A stretch of 64,000 nucleotides of DNA. It comes from Geomonas azotofigens. GTDB lineage: Bacteria > Desulfobacterota > Desulfuromonadia > Geobacterales > Geobacteraceae. The stretch spans positions 372,001 to 436,000 of the forward strand of contig NZ_JAHLME010000003.1 of the NCBI RefSeq assembly GCF_018919395.1, in the 5' to 3' direction. The notes beneath the pieces are model-generated. The model did not search any database and was not told the origin of the DNA. It saw only the letters and a program-made list of their open reading frames with translations. Of the stretch, positions 19,371 to 30,102 are shown in pieces (the stretch's first letter is position 1; each line of letters starts with the position of its first letter). The position numbers were made by a program, and so were the translations under genes.

Positions 19371-19667
19371 TTATTTCGCCTTGGGCAGCTCCAGTTTCGG
19401 CTCCTTGGCCTGCTTGTAGAGCAGCAGGGTGCGTCCCAGCACCTGGGCCAGTTCCGCCTCGCAGGCGGTGCAAAGCTCTTCCGCCACACTGTGGCGGTCC
19501 ATGAGGCAGCTTTCCAGGACCTTTACCTTGATCAGTTCATGGCTCGCCAGCGCCTCGATGGTTTCCTTGATCAGCGCCTCGCTGACGTCGCTCTTGCCCA
19601 CCTGGATCACCGGTTTCAGGCCGTGCCCGAGCGCCCGGAGAAATCTCTTCTGCTTTCCTGTCAACAT
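19371..19667 (-). CDS. yhbY: YhbY-type CRM-domain RNA-binding protein
   Basis: About 98 aa, a single CRM domain implicated in 50S ribosome assembly. It begins MLTGKQKRFLRALGHGLKPV and carries the conserved VGKSDVSEALI region. The glycine-rich GxxG-like loop (VQVGK/GHGLKP) binds RNA in the family. The frame opens at 19688, but AAAGGAAG precedes the ATG at 19667. Confidence 0.9.
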   Translation of the reverse strand: MLTGKQKRFLRALGHGLKPVIQVGKSDVSEALIKETIEALASHELIKVKVLESCLMDRHSVAEELCTACEAELAQVLGRTLLLYKQAKEPKLELPKAK

Positions 19668-19873
19668 CACTTCTTCCTTTGTACCCATGCAGGTTGGCGG
19701 GACGGGCCCGCTACGCTCTGCAAAAAGTCTTCATTATTCCGAGAACGGTGCGAGCTTTATAGCATTTTGACCCCGCTATGGCAAGGACCGTGAAGGTGGT
19801 GCGGTCGGCAGCGCGTGCAGTGAGTTACAGCAGCGGCTCTGCCGTCACATTGGGATAAGGAACCAGTGGCTGA

Positions 19874-19895
19874 TTCACTCGCCAGTGTGAGTGAA
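19874..19895. promoter_or_regulatory. Inverted repeat upstream of the pyr promoter
   Basis: TTCACTC (19874-19880) and GAGTGAA (19889-19895) separated by 8 bp, about 40 bp upstream of the -35 element. Could be an operator; no regulator is implied by the sequence. Confidence 0.35.
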
Positions 19896-19933
19896 ACTTA
19901 ATCGTATTCTGCCAGTTCCAGTCCTCCTTTTTC

Positions 19934-19962
19934 TTGACTCTGCCGGGCCTCGATGCTACTTT
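19934..19962 (+). promoter_or_regulatory. Probable sigma-70 promoter of the pyr cluster
   Basis: TTGACT (19934-19939), 17-bp spacer, TACTTT (19957-19962). A start near 19969 would place the PyrR-binding element at the very 5' end of the leader, as expected for attenuation. Confidence 0.5.
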
Positions 19963-19980
19963 GTCTCAAATTTATCCGTG

Positions 19981-20085
19981 CCTTTTAAATTAGCCCCGTG
20001 AGGTTAGCAAAGGTGAAGCATAAAGCACTCTTTTACTATCTAAAGAAAGAGCCTTTTCGCCCATCTGCGCGGAAAGGCTCTTTTT
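19981..20085 (+). promoter_or_regulatory. PyrR-binding element and attenuator terminator in the pyrR leader
   Basis: CCTTTTAAATTAGCCCCGTG followed by AGGTTAGCAAAGG (19981-20013) matches the PyrR anti-antiterminator layout. CCTTT/AAAGG closes the stem, and the loop holds the conserved GUGAGG preceded by CCC. It is followed by a terminator, AAAGAGCCTTTTCGC...GCGGAAAGGCTCTTTTT (20046-20085), ahead of pyrR. CTCTTT at 20028-20034 can pair with AAAGAG at the base of the terminator, giving an alternative antiterminator. Expected behaviour, known from Firmicutes: UMP-bound PyrR stabilises the first hairpin and lets the terminator form. Confidence 0.72.
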
Positions 20086-20144
20086 AATTACGCGCCTCGG
20101 CGCGGCACGAAAAACCGATTCACGACAGGCGCTTACGCCGATGA

Positions 20145-20710
<566 letters not shown>

Positions 20711-20744
20711 TGGAACTGCTTCAACTCTTTGAATGTTTTTGAAC

Positions 20745-20767
20745 GCGCCACGTACGGTGCGTGGCGC
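20745..20767 (+). other. Stem-loop between pyrR and pyrB
   Basis: GCGCCACG, 7-nt loop, CGTGGCGC. No T run follows, so it is not a classical terminator. It may affect pyrB translation or mRNA stability. Confidence 0.45.
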
Positions 20768-20791
20768 AAAACTAGTTTCTGGGGGGGGACC

Positions 20792-21724
20792 ATGGGTTTC
20801 AGGCACAAAGACATCATCGCCCTGAAGGATCTGACCAAGGAGGAGATCGAGCTGCTCCTCGACACGGCGGACAACCTAAGCGAGATCAACCAGCGGGACA
20901 TCAAGAAGGTGCCGACTCTGCGCGGCAAGACGGTGATCAACCTTTTCTACGAGGCTTCCACCAGGACCCGTACCTCCTTCGAGATCGCCGCCAAGCGGCT
21001 GTCCGCCGACGCCGTCAACATCACCGCGTCGACCAGTTCCGTGGTCAAGGGCGAAACCCTCTCCGACACCGCCGCCAACATCCTCGCGATGAAGCCGGAC
21101 ATCATCGTCATGCGCCACTCGGTTTCCGGCGCCCACGAGTACCTCGCCAAGCGCGTCTCCTGCTCCGTGATCAACGCCGGTGACGGCGCCCACGAGCATC
21201 CCTCCCAGGGGCTTCTGGACATGCTGACCATGCGCCAGAAGTTCGGCAAACTGGCCGGTCTGAAGGTCGCCATCGTCGGCGACATCACCCACAGCCGCGT
21301 GGCTCGCTCCAACATCTACGGCCTCACCACCATGGGCGCCCAGGTCTTTTTGGCCGGCCCGCCGACCATGATGCCCCCCGGCATCGAGCGGCTGGGCAAC
21401 GTGACCGTCTGCAAGGACATGCGCGAGGCGGTGGACCAGGCCGACGTGGTCATGATGCTCAGGATCCAGCTGGAGCGCCAGGGCAAGACCCTGGTTCCCA
21501 GCATGAGGGAATATTCCCGCTACTTCGGCCTCAACCCCGCCGTGCTCGACCTGGCCAAGAAAGACGCCATCGTCATGCACCCCGGCCCAATCAACCGCGG
21601 TGTGGAACTCGCCTCCTCGGTGGCCGACTGCGACCAGTCCGCGGTCCTGAAGCAGGTGGAGAACGGCGTGGCGGTCAGGATGGCCATGCTGTACCACGTC
21701 TGTGGCGGAGAGCCCGTCGAGTAG
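20792..21724 (+). CDS. pyrB: Aspartate carbamoyltransferase catalytic subunit
   Basis: Condenses carbamoyl phosphate with aspartate in pyrimidine synthesis; 310 aa. The carbamoyl-phosphate site STRTR is at 56-60 ([13 protein letters not shown]). [11 protein letters not shown] and [10 protein letters not shown] are the other signature segments. The open frame extends upstream through pyrR in another phase; the true start is the ATG at 20792 ([10 protein letters not shown]). Its only upstream purine tract is an unusual run of eight Gs ending 3 nt before the ATG. No pyrI is seen nearby. Confidence 0.95.
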   Translation: MGFRHKDIIALKDLTKEEIELLLDTADNLSEINQRDIKKVPTLRGKTVINLFYEASTRTRTSFEIAAKRLSADAVNITASTSSVVKGETLSDTAANILAMKPDIIVMRHSVSGAHEYLAKRVSCSVINAGDGAHEHPSQGLLDMLTMRQKFGKLAGLKVAIVGDITHSRVARSNIYGLTTMGAQVFLAGPPTMMPPGIERLGNVTVCKDMREAVDQADVVMMLRIQLERQGKTLVPSMREYSRYFGLNPAVLDLAKKDAIVMHPGPINRGVELASSVADCDQSAVLKQVENGVAVRMAMLYHVCGGEPVE

Positions 21725-21728
21725 AGGC

Positions 21729-21870
21729 CGTTCTACGTTCTATGTTCTACGTTCTACGTGGACATAGACCACTGAACCTTTTTACGAATATCGAGAGGCT
21801 GTTCTTCGTACTACCCTGCGCTCGGGCCGTGGCCTTTAACGTAGAACTTAGAACGTAGAACATAGAACTT
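21729..21870. repeat. GTTCTACG-type inverted-arm element between pyrB and pyrC
   Basis: Left arm 21729-21760 is made of GTTCTACG/GTTCTATG units. Right arm 21838-21870 has the reverse-complement units CGTAGAAC/TTAGAAC/CATAGAAC. The spacer is about 80 bp. Same family as the arms at 4001 and 4298. It fills the pyrB-pyrC gap and ends just before the pyrC ribosome binding site. Confidence 0.75.
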
Positions 21871-21886
21871 GTTTTTGGAGGTTTGC

Positions 21887-23161
21887 ATGAATCTTCTGAT
21901 AAAAGGTGGGCGCGTGATCGATCCTTCGCAGGGGATCGACGAAACCATGGATGTGCTGATTGCCGACGGCGTGGTCCTGGAGCTGGGGCAGGGGCTGACC
22001 GCACCGGATGGGACCTCGACCATCGACGCCTCCGGGCTCCTGGTGACCCCGGGCCTGATCGACATGCACGTGCACCTGCGCGATCCGGGCCTCGAGTACA
22101 AAGAGGACATCGCCACCGGCAGCCGCGCCGCAGCGGCAGGGGGCTTCACCTCGGTCGCCTGCATGCCCAACACCTCGCCGGTGATCGACAACAAGGCGGT
22201 CGCCTGCTACGTGGTCAACAAGGCCAAGAGCGAGGCGCTGGTCAACGTCTTCCCGATCGGCTCCATCACCAAGGGGAGCAAGGGGGACAGCCTGGCCGAG
22301 ATGGGCGACCTCAAAGAGGCGGGCTGTGTCGCGGTCTCCGATGACGGCAAGCCGGTGTGCAACTCCGAGCTGATGCGCCGCGCCCTCGAGTACGCCAAGG
22401 GGATCGGCATCACCGTGATCTCCCATTCCGAGGACCTCGCCCTGGTGGGTGAGGGGGTGATGAACGAAGGGTTCGTCTCCACCGAGCTCGGGCTCAAGGG
22501 GATCCCCTGGGCGGCCGAAGATATCGCGGTGGCCCGCGAGGTCTACCTCGCCGAGTTCGCCTGCGCCCCGGTGCACATCGCCCACATCTCCACCGCCGGC
22601 TCCGCGCGCATCATCCGCAACGCCAAGGCCCGCGGCGTCAAGGTGACCTGCGAGACCGCGCCGCACTACTTCACCCTGACCGACGACGCGGTGCGCGGCT
22701 ACAACACCAACGCCAAGATGAACCCGCCGCTTCGTGGCGAGTCCGACGTGGCAGCCATGAAGGCGGCGCTTGCCGACGGCACCATTGACGCCATCGCCAC
22801 CGATCATGCTCCGCACCACCCGGACGAGAAGGACGTCGAGTTCAACGTCGCGTTGAACGGCATCGTCGGCCTGGAAACCTCCCTGCCGCTGTCGCTGAAG
22901 CTGGTCGAGGAAGGGGTACTGGATCTTAAAGGTCTGGTTTCGGTGATGTCCTGCAACCCCGCGAAGATCCTCGGGATCGATCGCGGCACCCTGAGGGTCG
23001 GCGCGGTCGGCGACGTCACCGTCATCGATCCTGGCAAGGAGTGGCAGGTAGAAGCGGACAAGCTGGAATCGAAGTCGAAGAACTCGCCGTTCCTGGGGTG
23101 GAAGATGAAGGGGAAGGCGGCGTACACCGTGGTCAAGGGACAGGTGGTGTACCAGGCGTAA
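21887..23161 (+). CDS. pyrC: Dihydroorotase, class I
   Basis: Zn amidohydrolase cyclising carbamoyl-aspartate to dihydroorotate; 424 aa, the long class I type. Metal ligands are H61 and H63 ([10 protein letters not shown]), then the HSED, HIAHIST and [12 protein letters not shown] segments with the catalytic aspartate. GGAGG precedes the ATG at 21887; the upstream in-frame ATG at 21869 lies in the repeat and has no site. Class I dihydroorotase often pairs with PyrB, as here. Confidence 0.95.
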   Translation: MNLLIKGGRVIDPSQGIDETMDVLIADGVVLELGQGLTAPDGTSTIDASGLLVTPGLIDMHVHLRDPGLEYKEDIATGSRAAAAGGFTSVACMPNTSPVIDNKAVACYVVNKAKSEALVNVFPIGSITKGSKGDSLAEMGDLKEAGCVAVSDDGKPVCNSELMRRALEYAKGIGITVISHSEDLALVGEGVMNEGFVSTELGLKGIPWAAEDIAVAREVYLAEFACAPVHIAHISTAGSARIIRNAKARGVKVTCETAPHYFTLTDDAVRGYNTNAKMNPPLRGESDVAAMKAALADGTIDAIATDHAPHHPDEKDVEFNVALNGIVGLETSLPLSLKLVEEGVLDLKGLVSVMSCNPAKILGIDRGTLRVGAVGDVTVIDPGKEWQVEADKLESKSKNSPFLGWKMKGKAAYTVVKGQVVYQA

Positions 23162-23180
23162 GTTCGCGAGTGCGAGGCGC

Positions 23181-23287
23181 TGTAGGGGCGAATAATTATT
23201 CGCCCAACCACCGGTGCCTCGCCATCGCCCATGGCTAGTCGGTCAGAGATGCAAGAGAAGGGGGGTGAATGATTATTCGCCCCTACA
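23181..23287. mobile_element. MITE-like paired repeat (about 107 bp), copy A
   Basis: Begins TGTAGGGGCGAATAATTATT/CGCCC and ends with the inverse arm GGTGAATGATTATTCGCCCC/TACA. The terminal inverted repeats are about 25 bp around a variable interior of about 55 bp. There is no coding capacity. Equivalent units of nearly the same length are at 43279, 56685 and 61640. Confidence 0.7.
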
Positions 23288-23368
23288 GTTGCCGATGGGC
23301 GACAAGGCATAGGTCGCAATATCGCGCTCACTGCGCGGCAGAAATATAACGGATTCGGGAGAAGATAC

Positions 23369-24493
23369 ATGAAAGCAGTGCTGGCTCTGGCGGACGGCCG
23401 GATTTTTAAAGGGAAGGCCTTCGGTGCAACGGGCGAAACCAGCGGCGAGGTGGTGTTCAACACCGCCATGTCGGGATACCAGGAAGTGCTCACCGACCCC
23501 TCGTACAAGGGGCAGATGGTCACCATGACCTATACCCAGATCGGCAATACCGGGATCAATCCGGAGGACATCGAGAGCAACCAGCTCTACCTCTCCGGTT
23601 TCATCGTGCGCGAGTACCTTGATTGCTACTCCAACTACCGCGCCACCATGAGCCTGGACGCCTACCTCAAGGAGAACGGCGTGGTTGGCATCCAGGGGAT
23701 CGACACCCGCGCCCTGACCCGGCACCTGCGCGACAAGGGGGCACAGAACGGCATCATCTCCACCATCGATTTCGATCCGGAGAGCCTGGTCAGAAAGGCC
23801 CGCGCCATCCCGTCCATGAGCGGCCTGGACCTCGCCACCGGCGTCACCTGCTCCGCCCCCTACCACTGGACCCAGGGGCTTTGGGACCTGCAGACCGGCT
23901 ACCCGGAAGTCGACAAGAGGGATCTCAAGTACAAGGTGGTCGCCTACGACTTCGGCATCAAGCTGAACATCCTGCGCTGCCTGGTCTCCGCGGGCTGCGA
24001 TGTGACCGTGGTGCCGGCCACCTTCCCGGCCGAATCCGCGCTTGCCATGAATCCGGACGGCATCTTCCTCTCCAACGGCCCGGGCGACCCGGAGCCGATG
24101 AAGGAAGTCATCGAGAACATCAAGAAGTTCGTCGGCAAGAAGCCGATCTTCGGCATCTGCCTCGGCCACCAGCTCCTGGGGCTCGCCCTGGGCGGCCGCA
24201 CCATCAAGCTGAAGTTCGGCAACCATGGCTCGAACCTCCCGGTCATGGACATCGCCACCAGGAAGGTCGAGATCACCGCCCAGAATCACGGCTTCTCGGT
24301 CGACATCCTGTCGCTCTCCAACGTGGCGGGCCTCGCCCACGAGAACCTGAACGACCAGACCGTCGAGGGTATGGCGCACAAGACGCTCCCCATCTTCTCG
24401 GTGCAGCACCACCCCGAGGCGTCCCCCGGTCCGCACGACTCGCACTACCTGTTCGACAGGTTCGTGGAGTTGATGGAGAAGCATAAAGGGTAA
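23369..24493 (+). CDS. carA: Carbamoyl-phosphate synthase small (glutaminase) subunit
   Basis: Supplies ammonia from glutamine to CarB; 374 aa. N-terminal CPSase_sm domain (about 1-140), then a class I glutamine amidotransferase with nucleophile C264 in GICLGHQLLG and the His-Glu pair in QHHPEASPGP (H348, E350). AGAAG precedes the ATG. It belongs to the pyr cluster, but a radical SAM gene separates it from carB. Confidence 0.95.
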   Translation: MKAVLALADGRIFKGKAFGATGETSGEVVFNTAMSGYQEVLTDPSYKGQMVTMTYTQIGNTGINPEDIESNQLYLSGFIVREYLDCYSNYRATMSLDAYLKENGVVGIQGIDTRALTRHLRDKGAQNGIISTIDFDPESLVRKARAIPSMSGLDLATGVTCSAPYHWTQGLWDLQTGYPEVDKRDLKYKVVAYDFGIKLNILRCLVSAGCDVTVVPATFPAESALAMNPDGIFLSNGPGDPEPMKEVIENIKKFVGKKPIFGICLGHQLLGLALGGRTIKLKFGNHGSNLPVMDIATRKVEITAQNHGFSVDILSLSNVAGLAHENLNDQTVEGMAHKTLPIFSVQHHPEASPGPHDSHYLFDRFVELMEKHKG

Positions 24494-24603
24494 TAGACCT
24501 TCCCCCCTCCCAGCCTCCCCCCTCCGGGGGGAGGAGCTAACGTCACTCCCGCGGTGAGCTGCAGTGTTCCCGCCCCCGGAGGGGGAGGGGTAGGGAGGGG
24601 GAA
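24494..24603. repeat. Paired GC-rich CCCTCC/GGGGAGG palindromes
   Basis: CCTCCCCCCTCCGGGGGGAG near 24515 and CCCCCGGAGGGGGAGGGG near 24575, in inverted arrangement between carA and the radical SAM gene. The interior has no coding content. Same type as 58356-58493. Confidence 0.65.
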
Positions 24604-24642
24604 GCAGTTCGGTGATAAGTTGAAGGACGTGGCAGTAGGTAG

Positions 24643-25560
24643 ATGAAATATCTAGAGCTTTACGAAACCGGCGAGCTGTCCCGACGCATCAAGATGGCCT
24701 ACGCACGCCTCACCGCCTGCGACCTCTGCCCCCATGCCTGCGGTGTGAACCGGATGGCTGGGGAGACGGGGCTGTGCGAAAGCGGCAAAGAGGTGCGCAT
24801 CGCCTCCGCCAACGTGCACCGCGGCGAGGAACCGCCCATCTCCGGCACCAAGGGGTCCGGCACCATCTTCCTGTCGGGATGCACCCTGAACTGCAAGTTC
24901 TGTCAGAACTTCCCGATCAGCCAACTGAGAAACGGCACCGACCTGACGGTGGGGCAGTTGGCGGACAAGATGGTGGGGCTGCAGAAAAAGGGCGTGCACA
25001 ACATAAACTTCGTCACGCCGACCCACTTCACGCCGCAGATCCTGGCCGCTCTTTACCTCGCCATCCGCAAGGGGTTCCGCATCCCCATCGTGTGGAACAC
25101 GAGCGGGTACGAAAGCCTGGAGACCCTGGCCCTGCTGGATGGCGTGGTGGATATCTACCTGCCCGACATGAAGTACTGCTGCAACGATGTCGCCGTAAAG
25201 CTCTCCGGCGCCAAGGGTTACACCGAGGTGAACCGGAAGGCGCTGCCGGAGATGCTGAGGCAGGTTGGACATCTTGAGTGCGACGAGAACGGCATCGGCG
25301 TGCGCGGCTTGATCGTCAGGCACCTGGTTCTGCCACAGGGGCAGGCGGGGAGCCCGGAGACGCTGGCCTGGATTGCTGAAAACCTTGGGACGGAAACGCA
25401 CATTGCTTTGATGAGCCAGTATTTCCCGGCCCACGCCGCCGCGCAGACGCCTGGGATTGAAAGAAGGATCACCAGCGCAGAGTACGCCGAGGCGGTAGAG
25501 GCGCTGGAAGAGCTGGAGTTGGAAAACGGGTGGGTGCAGGAAGAACCTTTGGGCGAATGA
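24643..25560 (+). CDS. Radical SAM protein related to PFL-activating enzymes (PflX type)
   Basis: 305 aa. The [4Fe-4S]/SAM motif is C80-x3-C84-x2-C87 in SGCTLNCKFCQN. A second N-terminal cysteine group, C26, C29, C33 and C45 (CDLCPHACGV), is typical of this glycyl-radical-activase-like family and may bind a further cluster. The substrate of the family is unknown, and no glycyl-radical enzyme is nearby. It lies between carA and carB in the same orientation, flanked by repeats on both sides. Its last codons (GGC GAA TGA) lie inside a GGGCGAATGATTATTCGCCC repeat arm. Confidence 0.8.
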   Translation: MKYLELYETGELSRRIKMAYARLTACDLCPHACGVNRMAGETGLCESGKEVRIASANVHRGEEPPISGTKGSGTIFLSGCTLNCKFCQNFPISQLRNGTDLTVGQLADKMVGLQKKGVHNINFVTPTHFTPQILAALYLAIRKGFRIPIVWNTSGYESLETLALLDGVVDIYLPDMKYCCNDVAVKLSGAKGYTEVNRKALPEMLRQVGHLECDENGIGVRGLIVRHLVLPQGQAGSPETLAWIAENLGTETHIALMSQYFPAHAAAQTPGIERRITSAEYAEAVEALEELELENGWVQEEPLGE

Positions 25561-25901
25561 TTATTCGCCCCTACAACGACCTGACCTGCAGACGCATCAT
25601 GATTCTCCGCAAGGGGACCTCGGCACCCTGTAGGGGCGAATAATCATTCGCCCTTACAACGACCTGACCTGCAGACGCATCATTGTTCTCCGCCAAGGGA
25701 CCCGGCACCCTGTAGGGGCGAATAATCATTCGCCCTTACAATGACCTGACCTGCAGACGCAACATGATTCTCCGCAAGGGGACTCCGGCACCCTGTAGGG
25801 GCGAATAATCATTCGCCCTTACAATGACCTGACCTGCAGACGCAACATGATTCTCCGCAAGGGGACCCCGGCACCCTGTAGGGGCGAATAATCATTCGCC
25901 C
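25551..25901. repeat. Tandem array of an 82-83-bp unit built on the GGGGCGAATAAT repeat
   Basis: Palindrome cores begin at 25551 (inverse arm), 25629, 25711, 25794 and 25877, a spacing of 82, 83 and 83 bp between the last four. Each is followed by a nearly identical spacer (GACCTGACCTGCAGACGCA..., CTCCGCAAGGGGACC...). Four spacers separate five palindromes. The array fills the whole gap before carB. Confidence 0.9.
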
Positions 25902-25962
25902 GCCTTTAAAGATTCGCTTTCGACGGAACGTGTTTAATAAAGAGTAAATGGAGTGATTTACA

Positions 25963-29208
<3,246 letters not shown>

Positions 29209-29215
29209 CCGACCG

Positions 29216-29243
29216 GGGAGCGCCGCACAAGGCGCTCCCTTTC
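29216..29243 (+). terminator. Terminator after carB
   Basis: GGGAGCGCC, short loop, GGCGCTCCC then TTTCC. A second GC hairpin (GGGGGGCCT/AGGCCCCCC) at 29270-29287 precedes greA. Confidence 0.7.
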
Positions 29244-29314
29244 CAAATCCAGCACATGCAGCACAGCGGGGGGCCTCCAGGCCCCCCTATAAGTTCATCA
29301 AGGAGCAAAATACG

Positions 29315-29791
29315 ATGTCTCAGACAGTTCCATTGACCAAGGAGAGTTACGAGGCCCTCCAGGAGGACCTCAAACGCCTGATTAAGGAAGAGCGCCCCAA
29401 GGTAATCCAGGATATCGCAGAGGCCAGGGCACACGGCGATCTCTCTGAAAATGCGGAGTACGATGCGGCCAAGAACCGTCAGGGTTTCATCGAGGGGCGC
29501 ATACTGGAGCTGCAGGACAAACTGGCGAGGGCCTACGTGGTCGACCTCTCCAACTTGAAGCCTGACAAGGTGGTTTTCGGCGCCACGGTCACCGTGTACG
29601 ATACCGCGACCGAGGAAGAGATCACCTACAAGATCGTCGGTGAGGACGAGGCTGACATCAAGCTGGGCAAGATCTCCTGCACCTCGCCGGTGGGCAAGGC
29701 GCTCATCGGGCACAAGCTGGATGACACCGTCCGCGTCAGCGTTCCCTCCGGGATGAAGGAATACGAGATCATCGAGATCCGCTACGAGTAG
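29315..29791 (+). CDS. greA: Transcription elongation factor GreA
   Basis: 158 aa. Rescues backtracked RNA polymerase by stimulating transcript cleavage. The N-terminal coiled coil carries the acidic tip (ARAHGDLSENAEYDAAK, with the catalytic D and E residues at about 42-45). The C-terminal globular domain ends SPVGKALIGHKLDDTVRVSV, a strong GreA signature. AAGGAGC precedes the ATG. Confidence 0.96.
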   Translation: MSQTVPLTKESYEALQEDLKRLIKEERPKVIQDIAEARAHGDLSENAEYDAAKNRQGFIEGRILELQDKLARAYVVDLSNLKPDKVVFGATVTVYDTATEEEITYKIVGEDEADIKLGKISCTSPVGKALIGHKLDDTVRVSVPSGMKEYEIIEIRYE

Positions 29792-29857
29792 CAGCAGCAC
29801 ACACCCGATTCGCACCACAACCAACATGCGCGCCAGCGCGTGACCAGGAGGATTTAC

Positions 29858-30055
29858 ATGGCTCAGGTAACCAAGGACATGACTTTTGCCGCAGTGATGA
29901 GGATGCACCCGGACGTCGTCAAGGTGCTCGCTAAATACAACCTCGGCTGCATCGGCTGCATGGGCGCTCAGAACGAGTCCCTCGAGCAGGGCTGCGCCGC
30001 CCACGGCATCAGCGTGGACGACATCGTCGCCGACCTCAACAAGATCTTCGAATAA
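29858..30055 (+). CDS. DUF1858 domain protein
   Basis: 65 aa. It carries the DUF1858 layout with CxxC in NLGCIGCMGA, plus a further cysteine in EQGCAAHG. An upstream in-frame ATG at 29840 is ignored because AGGAGG lies 8 nt before the ATG at 29858. It shares its overall plan with the gene at 15958 but little residue identity. Function unknown; a redox or metal role is suggested only by the cysteines. Confidence 0.82.
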   Translation: MAQVTKDMTFAAVMRMHPDVVKVLAKYNLGCIGCMGAQNESLEQGCAAHGISVDDIVADLNKIFE

Positions 30056-30062
30056 CACGACC

Positions 30063-30096
30063 GGCGCCCGGAGCTTGTTCCGGGCGCCTTTCTTTT
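30063..30096 (+). terminator. Terminator after the DUF1858 gene
   Basis: GGCGCCCGGA, GCTTGT loop, TCCGGGCGCC then TTTCTTTTCC. It ends just before the recG start, so recG likely has its own start signal or depends on read-through. Confidence 0.82.
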
Positions 30097-30102
30097 CCTT
30101 CC

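Noticed and set aside
19690-19930. tRNA or small RNA gene in the yhbY-pyr gap
   Set aside because: No cloverleaf could be formed by eye; only a short inverted repeat and the pyr promoter are supported.
25551-25901. CRISPR-like array (repeats of about 25-30 bp with about 55-bp spacers)
   Set aside because: The spacers are nearly identical to each other, so the whole 83-bp unit is tandemly duplicated.
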